This document shows positions 25,119 to 33,891 of a DNA stretch of 64,000 bases, piece by piece (position 1 is the first letter of the stretch; the number at the start of each line of letters is the position of its first letter). Made by a program: the position numbers and the translations under genes. The notes under the pieces are model-generated. The model did not search any database. It saw only the letters and a program-made list of their open reading frames with translations, and was not told where the DNA came from. Origin of the DNA: Micromonosporaceae bacterium (GTDB lineage: Bacteria > Actinomycetota > Actinomycetes > Mycobacteriales > Micromonosporaceae); the NCBI GenBank assembly GCA_003543035.1, contig DPJL01000275.1, forward strand, positions 1 to 64,000. Direction: 5' to 3'.

Positions 25119-27191
25119 CTAGGGCCTGAACTTGCCCATCCCGGTCAGGTCCAGCACCGGTTGTGCGCCGTACGCTGACTTGTCCGGCCCGCCGAAGAAG
25201 CAGTAGGGGCACACTTCGTTGCGGTGCTGTTCGATCTCGGTGAACTCGAACGGCAGCGTGCTGAAACGGCGCAGCATCTGGAATTTGTTCGTGCCCGGAT
25301 AGCGCAGGAATTGTCCGCTGAACCGGCAGCCACCAAGCCCAGGCGCACGGTGGATTTTGCTGGTACGCCGCCGCGTCGTGCGGTAGATGCCATTCCAGTA
25401 CGTCACCAGATGCGCCCACTGCACGAACGGCTTGGCCGAATCGGGCCGTGGGTCAAGGGAAACCGCTCGTACCGACTGGTTGAGGAAGTCCTCCGACGTG
25501 GCACCGATTAGCCGGTACAGCCGGCACCGGACACGCAGCTCCAGATCGACCCGGTCGGGCCGGGTAAACAGGATCGGGAAGACCTCCAGCCGGGTCGAGC
25601 CGGCCTCCCGGTACCGGACGTCTTTGGTATACATGTCAACGGTTTTGCCGTTGAGAGTGGTCTCCCACCTAACCCGGATCGTGGGGTCCTGCGGATGGAA
25701 CAGCCCGGACGGGACGGTCAGCCGGAACTTCAGCCACGCCGGGATCTCCGAGTTACGGGCGATGTCGTACGTGTCCATGCCTTCCGACGGCGACACCACG
25801 GTGCCTTCCACGTCGGCCGTCAGCCGTGGCCGGGCGGTTGGGCGCATGGAAATGCTCGCGGTCGCCTCACGCCGGGGCTGCTCGGTGTCGAACAGGAACC
25901 GTTGTGCGGCAAAGCGAAACACCGGTGCGCTCGTGCCTGGCAGAGCGCGGTCGGTGCCCAGCTCGATGGCACCCTCGTGAGCCTTCCTGGCGTTGTCTAT
26001 CCGCAAGTCTCGCAGCGCGCCCGATAGCAGGTTCTCCAGCATGAACGGCGCGACCACGGTCAGGGGCGGCAGGATGAACGCTGTCGACCGGATAATCGCC
26101 TGTGCCCAGCCCGGTATCGCCGCGTCAAGCTTGACGATCTGGAACACGATGCGCCCGGCATGGTTCAGGTACGGGTAGCCGGTAATTTCCACGGTCGCCC
26201 GGATCTCCGTCGTGCCGGCGATAAAGAAGTGCACCACCTCATTGCTGAACAGGCTGATGTCAACCATCGCCCTGATGCCGGGCCGTTTCTTGTTCTCGAC
26301 GTCGATCAGTTTCATCTGGAGGAACAGCACCTGGTTGAGGCGTACCTGCCCGGCCAGGAACGTGTAGCCAAGCTGGGGAAGGATCTCGCGCGACATGAGA
26401 TCGGTGAGAAACGACAGATTAATCGACGACAGCAGATCCGCCTCGGGATACACGTCATGTGCGTACTGCGCCAGCGCCGCCGGATGCCCTGAGGTGTAGC
26501 CAGGCACATTCACCGCGACGACGAGATAACCATCTGTGGGTACGAAGACGGGCGGTGCCGCGGGCAAGGAGAGAGTGAACCACGGCCCGGGTTCGATCGG
26601 CTTGGGCGCCGAATAATCGAAAACCGCCGGCACGGTCGTGGTCGTCAGCGGCAGCAGCGGCGGCCCGAGCTTCACCAGCGCCGCGTTGAGCAGGCTTCGC
26701 GTGAGCTGGGATTCAGCTATCTGTTTGACCTTGCCCGCGACCTCCGGCGGCAGCCAGCCCAGCACCACCTTGGCAACGATCTTCTGCACGTAGCAGTTGG
26801 CGAGGTTGACCCCGATCTGCCAGGCGTTGCCCACCATGTGTGACGTCAGCGGCACCGTCACGTGCATGTCGATCGTCAGCTCCACCGGGTAGCTGTCGAT
26901 GACCTGGTTGCCGAAAATGCGTTGTAGCGCAGACGTTGCAGAGAACTGGAACGTCATGTTGAGGTGACCGGCGGCGTTCTTCTTCAGCGTGGCGTAGGCG
27001 CCGTAGAGGACCGCGTCGCCGGTCAGTCGCAGATCGACGGCCTGGCCATTGAGCCCGCCCGGCACGGTCTGCGTGATGTCGGCGGTGACCGGCTGGGCGA
27101 AATTCGCGATATATGTTGCCAGGCAACGATTCACGGTGGCCTGCGACAGCACGGCCGTGGCGGCGTATCCGGCGTGTGAAGGCGTCGCCAT
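25119..27191 (-). CDS. large beta-rich protein of unknown function (possible TULIP-like)
   Basis: A 690-aa protein (708 if started at GTG-frame 27245) that I do not recognise with confidence. ATG 27191 is preferred, with GGGG about 8 bases upstream and an ordinary N terminus (MATPSHAGYAATAVLSQ). The first half alternates beta strands with amphipathic helices (LQRIFGNQVIDSYPVELTID; GWAQAIIRSTAFILPPLTVV). This is a texture seen in tubular lipid-binding (TULIP/P47-like) proteins; the comparison is tentative. The last 120 residues include CPYCFFGGPDKSAYG, a CxxC that could bind zinc. There is no signal peptide. It lies upstream of the M64 operon on the same strand, separated by about 440 bases. 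Confidence 0.65.
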   Translation of the reverse strand: MATPSHAGYAATAVLSQATVNRCLATYIANFAQPVTADITQTVPGGLNGQAVDLRLTGDAVLYGAYATLKKNAAGHLNMTFQFSATSALQRIFGNQVIDSYPVELTIDMHVTVPLTSHMVGNAWQIGVNLANCYVQKIVAKVVLGWLPPEVAGKVKQIAESQLTRSLLNAALVKLGPPLLPLTTTTVPAVFDYSAPKPIEPGPWFTLSLPAAPPVFVPTDGYLVVAVNVPGYTSGHPAALAQYAHDVYPEADLLSSINLSFLTDLMSREILPQLGYTFLAGQVRLNQVLFLQMKLIDVENKKRPGIRAMVDISLFSNEVVHFFIAGTTEIRATVEITGYPYLNHAGRIVFQIVKLDAAIPGWAQAIIRSTAFILPPLTVVAPFMLENLLSGALRDLRIDNARKAHEGAIELGTDRALPGTSAPVFRFAAQRFLFDTEQPRREATASISMRPTARPRLTADVEGTVVSPSEGMDTYDIARNSEIPAWLKFRLTVPSGLFHPQDPTIRVRWETTLNGKTVDMYTKDVRYREAGSTRLEVFPILFTRPDRVDLELRVRCRLYRLIGATSEDFLNQSVRAVSLDPRPDSAKPFVQWAHLVTYWNGIYRTTRRRTSKIHRAPGLGGCRFSGQFLRYPGTNKFQMLRRFSTLPFEFTEIEQHRNEVCPYCFFGGPDKSAYGAQPVLDLTGMGKFRP

Positions 27192-27691
27192 CAGTGACCC
27201 CGCAGGGAAGCGTTGAGTGGGTCTGGCACGACGGATTGAGACCATAAGGTCCGGATGACGCCAGGCAAGACGACCTGGAACGGCGCGCTAACGACGTTTG
27301 CTGACGACTCAGCTGACGGCTTGTTCGAAAACCCGGGTTCCCTCCGGCTTGCGACCTCCGGGAGACCCGTTTGCCGACCGTACCAGCCCACGGAAATCAG
27401 CGTACGCCGCAGCCGGCGTGGCCCAGGAGGTTCGGTCGCCTAGTTGACCGGAAGCCTGCTGATCCCCGATGTCGGTGGCCGTAGATGTGACCAAACCGGT
27501 GACGATCACCACACCACCACCCCGTGCTAGCTCTCCCTGATGACAACTTGCAGGTCAGAAGGTTGTTGGAGGCGTCGTTTACTCGGGAGCGAGGGGTCCG
27601 CTGTTCGTGAAAACGGGGTGATGTTTGGCGGGCCTTGCGGCAATGTGGATCGCAGCGATGAGTTTTGTCGGTGGCATCAGTCAGTCTTTGC
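27192..27691. other. 500-base intergenic region, no gene seen
   Basis: Divergent spacer between the unknown beta-rich protein and the MFS exporter. Open frames on both strands lack family-like sequence, ribosome binding sites and sensible codon positions. No strong dyad or hairpin was found. Confidence 0.5.
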
Positions 27692-29218
27692 ATGACCACG
27701 ATTGCTAGTAAAACCGCCGACCATGGCGACCTTCTGCCCCACAACCCCGATCGAGGTACCGTGCCCGTCCAACAGCTCGACTCACCTGCTAAGTCCGCGA
27801 CCGCGACCTCAGGTCGTACTCCGCCCGTGATCCGGCTGCTTGTGCTGGCCACGTTCATTGTCATTCTCAATGAGACGATCATGATCAACGCGATCCCGAG
27901 CTTGATGGGCGCCTTGAACATCACTGAGCAGACCGCGCAATGGCTTTCGACCGCGTTCATGCTGACCATGGCGGCGGTGATCCCGATCACCGGGTGGTTC
28001 ATGCAGCGGGTATCCACTCGCAGCGCCTACGCCACGGCAATGGGCTTGTTCCTGCTCGGCACAGCATTGGCCATCGTCGCGCCGAGCTTTGAAGTGCTCC
28101 TTGGCGCCCGCATCATTCAGGCGTCAGGCACGGCTGTGATGATGCCGCTGCTGATGACCACACTGATGCATGTGGTGCCCGAGCAGGACCGGGGCAAGGT
28201 GATGGGCAACGTCACTCTGGCCATCTCGGTCGCGCCCGCGATGGGCCCGGCGATCTCGGGAGTGATCCTCAACTTCGGGTCCTGGCGCCTGCTGTTCGCC
28301 GTGGTGCTCCCCATCGCCGTCCTGATCACCTGGGGCGGCATGAAGCAGCTCAAGAACGTAGGCGAGCCCCAGGTCAGCACCATCGACTGGTTCAGCGTGG
28401 TTTTGGCCGCTTTCGGCTTCGGCGGCCTGGTCTACGGGCTCAGCCGTTTCCAGGGCGGCAATATCGGCATAGCCACCGGAATTGTCGTGGCCGGGCTGGT
28501 CGCTATCGCCGTCTTCGTCTTCCGCCAGCTGTCGCTGCAGAAGCTCGGCACGCCGCTCATGGACCTACGGACACTCAAGCACCGCACCTACACGATCGCG
28601 CTGATCCTGATGTCGGTCGCCTTCATGGCGATGCTCGGCTCGATGATCCTGCTGCCGCTCTACCTGCAGAACATCCGTGGGCTCAGCGCCCTGCAGACCG
28701 GGCTGCTCGTGATGCCCGGCGGTCTCGCGATGGGTCTGCTCGGGCCGACGGTAGGCCGTCTGTTCGACAGGTTTGGCGGCCGGGTCCTGGTCATCCCCGG
28801 CGCGATCGCGATCACACTCGCGCTCGCCGGCTTCACCCAGGTCTCGATGACCATGCCGTACTGGCAACTCCTCGTGCTGCACGCGCTGATGATGGTGGGT
28901 CTCGCCGCGACCTTCACCCCGGTCTTCACGCTGGGGCTTGGCGCGGTTCCCCCGCCCCTTTACGCCCACGGCAGCTCGATCCTGGGCACGCTGCAGCAGG
29001 TAGCGGCGGCTTTCGGCACCGCGCTCGTGGTGACCGTGATGAGCGCGCGAGCCGACTCGCTGAAGGCGGAGGGCGTCGCCGCCGCGGCCGCTCTCCTCGA
29101 CGGCATGCGGCTGGCGTTCATCATCGGCGTGGTCCTGTCCGTCGCCGTGATCATCACCGCCCTGCTCCTTCCGGCCAGGGCGGACAGCAGCGCCGAGAAC
29201 GTGGGACATGGTCACTGA
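27692..29218 (+). CDS. MFS multidrug exporter, DHA2 (EmrB/QacA) family, 14-TM type
   Basis: A 508-aa integral membrane protein with about 14 hydrophobic segments. After a polar 45-residue N terminus come LLVLATFIVILNETIMINAI (TM1, with the DHA2 N-E-T-I pattern), the loop motif GWFMQRVSTRSAY, the antiporter motif C-like stretch VAPAMGPAISGVILNFGSWR, and MPGGLAMGLLGPTVGRLFDRFG. This family exports drugs or dyes using the proton gradient. ATG 27692 is chosen; no clear ribosome binding site is visible and TTG/GTG alternatives exist. A strong hairpin terminator follows at 29221. No adjacent regulator is evident. Confidence 0.9.
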   Translation: MTTIASKTADHGDLLPHNPDRGTVPVQQLDSPAKSATATSGRTPPVIRLLVLATFIVILNETIMINAIPSLMGALNITEQTAQWLSTAFMLTMAAVIPITGWFMQRVSTRSAYATAMGLFLLGTALAIVAPSFEVLLGARIIQASGTAVMMPLLMTTLMHVVPEQDRGKVMGNVTLAISVAPAMGPAISGVILNFGSWRLLFAVVLPIAVLITWGGMKQLKNVGEPQVSTIDWFSVVLAAFGFGGLVYGLSRFQGGNIGIATGIVVAGLVAIAVFVFRQLSLQKLGTPLMDLRTLKHRTYTIALILMSVAFMAMLGSMILLPLYLQNIRGLSALQTGLLVMPGGLAMGLLGPTVGRLFDRFGGRVLVIPGAIAITLALAGFTQVSMTMPYWQLLVLHALMMVGLAATFTPVFTLGLGAVPPPLYAHGSSILGTLQQVAAAFGTALVVTVMSARADSLKAEGVAAAAALLDGMRLAFIIGVVLSVAVIITALLLPARADSSAENVGHGH

Positions 29219-29220
29219 AA

Positions 29221-29251
29221 TTGCTGGGCGGGCTCTGTGCCCGCCCAGCAA
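29221..29251 (+). terminator. hairpin terminator after MFS gene
   Basis: A perfect 13-bp stem TTGCTGGGCGGGC/GCCCGCCCAGCAA with TCTGT loop starts 2 bases after the stop. There is no T tract, as is common for actinobacterial terminators. Confidence 0.7.
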
Positions 29252-29383
29252 GTAGTAGCCCAGATCAGCAGGGGCCGGGTTCTAAGTCCAGGACCGTAGG
29301 CCAGGCAGCCCTGGAACGCTGGTCATTCCACATTGGACTAACCTTCGAGCATCCCGGCCCAACCCTGGGCAGCGGGGGACCGT

Positions 29384-30469
29384 TCAGCTTGCTGGGGTGG
29401 GGGTTCCTTCGGGCACCCGCATGCGGATCGGGAGAGCGGCTAATGTCAGGGCAGCAACTGCGGCCGCGCTGATTAGCATCGTTACCGTCCACATTCCAGG
29501 CATAGACCGCAGTACCGAAAGGCCCATCGCCGGTAGCAGCGAGAAGAATGCCGCTGGCGCTGACGATCCCGCGCTGACAAGGACCGCAACCATGAACTGG
29601 AGCAGTAGCAAATCCGTCAGCAGCATGACCATCAGAACCGGTACGGCGCAAAGGAACGCTGCCCTTTTCACCCTGAAGTCGTGCCGGCGGTAGCGCTGCA
29701 GGATCCAAACTGTCAGCATCCATCCGGTAAGTAGGCCTGCTGCAAGCCCGCCGATGGCGGCTGCCGGGAGGTCGGGCAGCTCCTTTTCGAACGACAGCTG
29801 CAGCGGCGGCGCGCCGGCGGGTTCGTTGAAGGCGACTAGATACATCGACAAGCCGTCTTTGTTTGCGTCGAAGTTGCGGGTGCCGTCGTCTTGGATCGTA
29901 AGGTCGCCGATCTGCCAGCCGTTGGCGGTCAGCCGGGTCCGGGCATCGCCTACCGCCGACGGGAGCTGGCTGGTCGGTGTCCAATACACCACCGTCACGT
30001 GGTCCACGCCGTTGTTTTCCTCGAACGGGTCATCAAAGGTGACGACTTGATCGCCGCCGCGCTGCCACTGTTCGGGGCAGAAGTATGTGCAGGCAATGAC
30101 AGGGCCCGAGAGATTGCGCACCGGTTCCCCGGTGGCGAGTTGTGCGACGGCAACAGCTTCGTCCTCGCTGGGCACCGAGGGCTGACTGGCAAATGTCATT
30201 GCGACGGCGGCCGAGCCAGTAAAGGCGCAGAAAAGCATAGCTATCACCGTGATGAACGCATGTTGATGGCCACGAGGAATCCGGAACCTGCAGCGCAACC
30301 CGCGGCCAATGACGTCCAGGATGTCGGCATTGGACGGTCGGCGCTGGCCGGGTTTGGAACCTTCGAGCAGGGTGCTCAGCATTTCCAGGCCGCGCTCTTG
30401 GCGGTACCAATTTGGGTACGCCCACAGCAGGCGCTGATAGCGGCGGCGCAAGACTTCGGCGTCGTTCAT
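29384..30469 (-). CDS. multi-pass membrane protein paired with PadR regulator
   Basis: A 361-aa protein. The N terminus (NDAEVLRRRYQRLLWAYPNWYRQERGLEMLSTLLEG) is the permease-prefix-like cytosolic segment often encoded after PadR genes in actinomycetes. A TM follows (FITVIAMLFCAFTGSAAVAM), then an extracytoplasmic domain of about 150 residues with two Cys in IACTYFCPEQW, and four or five TMs at the C terminus. The function is not known. It begins 3 bases after the PadR stop, so the two form an operon and PadR probably controls its level. Confidence 0.75.
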   Translation of the reverse strand: MNDAEVLRRRYQRLLWAYPNWYRQERGLEMLSTLLEGSKPGQRRPSNADILDVIGRGLRCRFRIPRGHQHAFITVIAMLFCAFTGSAAVAMTFASQPSVPSEDEAVAVAQLATGEPVRNLSGPVIACTYFCPEQWQRGGDQVVTFDDPFEENNGVDHVTVVYWTPTSQLPSAVGDARTRLTANGWQIGDLTIQDDGTRNFDANKDGLSMYLVAFNEPAGAPPLQLSFEKELPDLPAAAIGGLAAGLLTGWMLTVWILQRYRRHDFRVKRAAFLCAVPVLMVMLLTDLLLLQFMVAVLVSAGSSAPAAFFSLLPAMGLSVLRSMPGMWTVTMLISAAAVAALTLAALPIRMRVPEGTPTPAS

Positions 30470-30472
30470 GGC

Positions 30473-30811
30473 TCAGACCGCCAATGAAGGATCGGCCAGG
30501 CCACGGCGGCGAAGGCTGGCCGCGGCCACAGAAGCGTTGGCGCGCAACTGTTGCACCTCGACACTCAGCCGGGTGGCCCCTGCGTCAGTAAGCCGGTAGT
30601 AACGCCGCAGCCGGCCCTGGACGGCTTCCTCAGAATCGACCATGACCAGGCCGTCTTCGGTCAGCCTGTCCAACGCCGCATACAGAGTGCCGGCCCGCAA
30701 GCTTAAGCGCCCATTGGATAACTCGCTGACCGCTTGCATCACGGCGTAGCCATGCAATGGCTGATCAGCCAAGGCAGTAAGGATGAAGAACGTCGGCTCC
30801 TGCATACTCAT
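30473..30811 (-). CDS. PadR family transcriptional regulator
   Basis: A 112-aa winged-helix PadR protein: PTFFILTALADQPLHGYAVMQAVSELSNG (HTH with the conserved HGY), LRAGTLYAALDRLTEDGLV (recognition helix and wing) and RLRRYYRLTDAGATRLSVE (wing strand). The C-terminal helix is short, as in the s-PadR subgroup. ATG 30811 lies 7 bases after a -10 box, so the mRNA is probably leaderless. It heads a two-gene operon with the membrane protein at 29384 and likely represses it in response to an effector. Confidence 0.9.
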   Translation of the reverse strand: MSMQEPTFFILTALADQPLHGYAVMQAVSELSNGRLSLRAGTLYAALDRLTEDGLVMVDSEEAVQGRLRRYYRLTDAGATRLSVEVQQLRANASVAAASLRRRGLADPSLAV

Positions 30812-30848
30812 GTCGCAGAAGCTACCGGCTATCGGTATATTAAGTCAA
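30812..30848 (-). promoter_or_regulatory. leaderless promoter and dyad for PadR operon
   Basis: On the minus strand: TTGACT (30848-30843), an 18-base spacer, TAGCTT (30824-30819), then 7 bases to the ATG. The spacer holds the dyad TACCG-N5-CGGTA (30823-30837), positioned for autoregulation by PadR. Confidence 0.55.
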
Positions 30849-31042
30849 GAAGACTATCTATGCGCCGCCGCGCCCTGACGTATCAGCGGCTCAGGCTGTG
30901 GTCCACCACTAGAAGTCCGATTGGATACAGCAAGATTGGCCAGCCGTGGGGAATACACGGGGAATTTCTGGCCCGGACAGTTACAGATCGTGGGCTCAAG
31001 GCCGTTGTACGTCCGGTCGGAAATCGAATCCGCGTGACGGCA

Positions 31043-32362
31043 TCACTTTGTCGGAGCGATGGTGTGGTGCGGTGGGATCTCGGAGATCTCGCGGATGATC
31101 TGAGCTCGCTCGGCGTCGGTGCCCTCATAGTTTCGTGCCGCCGTCAGCATGGCGTCGCCCGCGCGGTTGAGGCTGTCTCTGGTGTCACGCAAGATGTCAC
31201 CGAGCTGATCGACGGCGGTGTTGAAGGGCGAGACCGCCCGCGGGAGGAACTGGCTCATGGTGCCCGGGATCTGGCAGGCATCGATTTTGCCGGCCGCGAG
31301 GTCGTATTCATACGCGGCGCCCGGCAGGTTGTGGGATCCCGCCCGGCCGAGGAGGACTACCGATACCACGACTTGGTTCGGGCCGCCGGGGCGGTCTACG
31401 AAATCGAGCTGCTTGTACGTTCCTGCATCGACGCCCGGTGGTGGCAACTTCAGGTGCGGGCTGCCGAAGGCATCACTGCTGCTGAGATCCTCGTTCAACC
31501 CTTTGGCGATCGCCTCATCCTGGTCGGCAATCCACTCCTCCAGGCTCTTTATCGCGTACTCAGTGTTTCTGATGACTGATTGCGGCGAATCACTGTGGTC
31601 CACCTGGAGGTAAGGTGCCGTGCCTCCGTGTTTCGCCACGCCGTAGAGGCCGCTGGCCAGTCCTGCGGCGCCGACGGCGAGCGCAATCGGGCCGGTCGCG
31701 AAGAGGCCAATGATGCCCGTTATCACCCCCACAGCATCGGCGACATCCTTGCCCGGCATGTCCTTGGAGGTATCGGCGAACCCCAGCTGGCCTTGATACA
31801 TCGGACGGCCGCCACGCAATGCGCTCAGGCAGCTTTCAGCGACGAACTTGATTGCCCTCTTGCTCCTGCTGGAGGCCACCTGGAAAGCGGCCGCGGCGAT
31901 GGCGAGCTCCTTGACATACGCCGATTGCCACTGCGACGCCTTCTCGAACGGCTTGAGGAATCTTTCGTGAAAGGCTGTGGCGGCCGGGCTGTTCCACTGG
32001 TCCGCCTGAATCATGTTGGCGACGTCGGTCATGTAGTTGTCTTCGGCGGAGAAAATGCTCCCGATCGCCGTCCCACCCATCGGCCGGGTGACCAGCGCTT
32101 CGCCGGCCCCTCGCTCGCCACCAGATTCGGCCAGCTGGGCGACGTTCACGGAGAAGTCGTGCGCATCGAAGGCGTAAAACCGACGGAAACGAGTCAGCAG
32201 ATCGTCGACCCGGCCGTAGTACTCGTTGGCAGCCTTCTGCCACTCCGTGGAATGGCGCTCCATATCCTCGGCCGGTATGTGGGTGAGGGATTTATCCCAC
32301 GCCACCTGGGCCTCGGATCTGATCTGGCTAAGTATTGGCTCAAGCTCATCCTGAATCCCCAC
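31043..32362 (-). CDS. WXG100-like/type VII-associated helical protein
   Basis: A 439-aa protein. The N-terminal 180 residues are helical. QADQWNSPAATAFHERFLKPF followed by SQWQSAYVKELA near residue 120 resembles the W-x-G-x-A-A-x-x-F helical hairpin of WXG100/ESX proteins, with NS replacing the usual xG. A glycine/alanine-rich hydrophobic stretch (VGVITGIIGLFATGPIALAV, about 215-235) could insert in or associate with membrane. The C-terminal 100 residues are again helical. No toxin or enzyme motif is visible and no ESX secretion genes are in the window. The start is GTG 32362. Confidence 0.65.
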   Translation of the reverse strand: MGIQDELEPILSQIRSEAQVAWDKSLTHIPAEDMERHSTEWQKAANEYYGRVDDLLTRFRRFYAFDAHDFSVNVAQLAESGGERGAGEALVTRPMGGTAIGSIFSAEDNYMTDVANMIQADQWNSPAATAFHERFLKPFEKASQWQSAYVKELAIAAAAFQVASSRSKRAIKFVAESCLSALRGGRPMYQGQLGFADTSKDMPGKDVADAVGVITGIIGLFATGPIALAVGAAGLASGLYGVAKHGGTAPYLQVDHSDSPQSVIRNTEYAIKSLEEWIADQDEAIAKGLNEDLSSSDAFGSPHLKLPPPGVDAGTYKQLDFVDRPGGPNQVVVSVVLLGRAGSHNLPGAAYEYDLAAGKIDACQIPGTMSQFLPRAVSPFNTAVDQLGDILRDTRDSLNRAGDAMLTAARNYEGTDAERAQIIREISEIPPHHTIAPTK

Positions 32363-32424
32363 GCCAGCGATGCTACGTGCCTAGCACAAGCGCGGCGGGT
32401 CATGTTGCGCCCGCTACGCTCAAC

Positions 32425-33819
32425 TCACGGCGCGAGCGCGGCTGCGCGGTGGACAGCCTCGATCGAGGCCGCCACGTCCGCGTCATCGGTTGACCAGTTG
32501 GAGACGGAAACCCTTAGTACTTCACGGTCACGCCATCGGGAGCCGGACATCCAGGCGGTGCCGTCAGCTAGCAAGGCGTCGGTTACGGCACGCGTGCGGG
32601 CATCGTCGCCGAACGCGATGCACACCTGGGTGAAGACGACGTCGTTGAGTACTTCCGCGTCATCGATCGCGGCGATTCCGTCGGCGATCGCGCGAGCGTG
32701 CTCCACAAAGCCATCTACCAGAGCGGCAATTCCTGTGCGCCCAAGGGATCGTAGGGCGGCCCATACCGGTACGCCCCGCGCGCGCCGGGACAGTTCAGGC
32801 ACCTTCTCTAGCGGGTCGGCAGGTCCTGTGTTGTCCGCGGCGTGGATGAGATAGCTCGCGTGCACGCCCATCGCCGCGCGCATAGCCGACGGCCGGGCGA
32901 CGATCGCGATGCCGCAGTCGTAGGGGACGTTGAGCGTCTTGTGCGCATCGGTCGCCCATGAATCGGCGCTCTCCACTCCGGCATTGAGATGGCGCAGATT
33001 GGGTGAGACACTTGCCCACAATCCAAATGCGCCGTCGACGTGTACCCATGCGTTGTGTTCGTGCGCGAGAGCTGTTGCGGCGCCAAAGTTATCGAACGCT
33101 CCGGAATGGACGTTGCCCGCTTGCAGGCACACAATCTGAGGACGGTCGCCGGCCCGGGCAAGCGCGTCAGCCAGCGCGTCGATGCGGATGCGGCCCTGGT
33201 CGTCGGCAGCGACCGGCGTCGGCGATCCCAGGCCGAGGTAGCGAAGGGCGAGGTCGACGGTGTCGTGCCGTTCCTCACCGACGAGCACCTGAATAGAGGG
33301 TGCGCCGGTGAGCCCGTGCAGGTTGACATCCCACCCCGCGTCGGCGAGTACCTGCTGGCGTGCGGCGGCGAGCCCGGTGAAGTTGGCCATGGTCGCGCCG
33401 GTGACGAACCCGACGTCGGCATGGGCCGGCAATCCCAGTAGGTCCAGTATCCAACCGGCCGCTGCCTCCTCCGCCGCGACGGTGGCGGGTGTGGGAAAGC
33501 GCATGGCGCTGTTCTGATCCCACGCGCTGGTCAGCCAGTCGGCACCGAGCGCTGCCGGCAGGGTGCCGCCGATCACCCAGCCGTAGAACCGCCCCGACGG
33601 CATCGCCATGAGGCCCGGCTCGGCGACCTCGGCCAGGAGATCCACGACGGCCTTGGGATCGGTGGGTCCTTCCGGCAGCGGCCCGCCCAGACGGGGGACG
33701 AGCTCGTCCGCGTCCGCCCGGGGTGGCACCGGCCGGTCGGGCAGTGAAGTGAGCCAGGCACGTGCGTGCGCCATGGCACGCTCGAGAACTCCGTCGTAAG
33801 CACCAGGTTTCGCGCCCAC
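32425..33819 (-). CDS. PLP-dependent group II decarboxylase-like protein
   Basis: A 464-aa fold-type I PLP enzyme. GGTLPAALGADWLTSAWDQN and GFVTGATMANFTGLAAARQQ form the cofactor pocket. HVDGAFGLWASVSPNLRHLNAG carries the PLP-N1 aspartate. SWATDAHKTLNVPYDCG near residue 290 carries the Schiff-base lysine. The family includes aromatic amino acid, glutamate and cysteine-sulfinate decarboxylases; the substrate cannot be chosen here. It starts with GTG 33819, 72 bases after the stop of the upstream serine-hydrolase-like lipoprotein gene. It is not EgtE-like enough to serve as the missing hercynylcysteine lyase. Confidence 0.85.
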   Translation of the reverse strand: MGAKPGAYDGVLERAMAHARAWLTSLPDRPVPPRADADELVPRLGGPLPEGPTDPKAVVDLLAEVAEPGLMAMPSGRFYGWVIGGTLPAALGADWLTSAWDQNSAMRFPTPATVAAEEAAAGWILDLLGLPAHADVGFVTGATMANFTGLAAARQQVLADAGWDVNLHGLTGAPSIQVLVGEERHDTVDLALRYLGLGSPTPVAADDQGRIRIDALADALARAGDRPQIVCLQAGNVHSGAFDNFGAATALAHEHNAWVHVDGAFGLWASVSPNLRHLNAGVESADSWATDAHKTLNVPYDCGIAIVARPSAMRAAMGVHASYLIHAADNTGPADPLEKVPELSRRARGVPVWAALRSLGRTGIAALVDGFVEHARAIADGIAAIDDAEVLNDVVFTQVCIAFGDDARTRAVTDALLADGTAWMSGSRWRDREVLRVSVSNWSTDDADVAASIEAVHRAAALAP

Positions 33820-33891
33820 GCCTCAACTCTTGCACGCTTTCAGCCATCCTGGCCGCCAAAGCAAGCCGATAACTATCGAATCCTCTTCGGG

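Noticed and set aside
31580..32854. 424-codon plus-strand frame across the WXG100-like and decarboxylase genes
   Set aside because: It crosses the ends of two well-supported minus-strand genes and has no recognisable domain.
32425..33819. EgtE (hercynylcysteine lyase)
   Set aside because: It is a PLP enzyme, but longer and of the group II decarboxylase pattern, and lies 17 kb from the egt operon.
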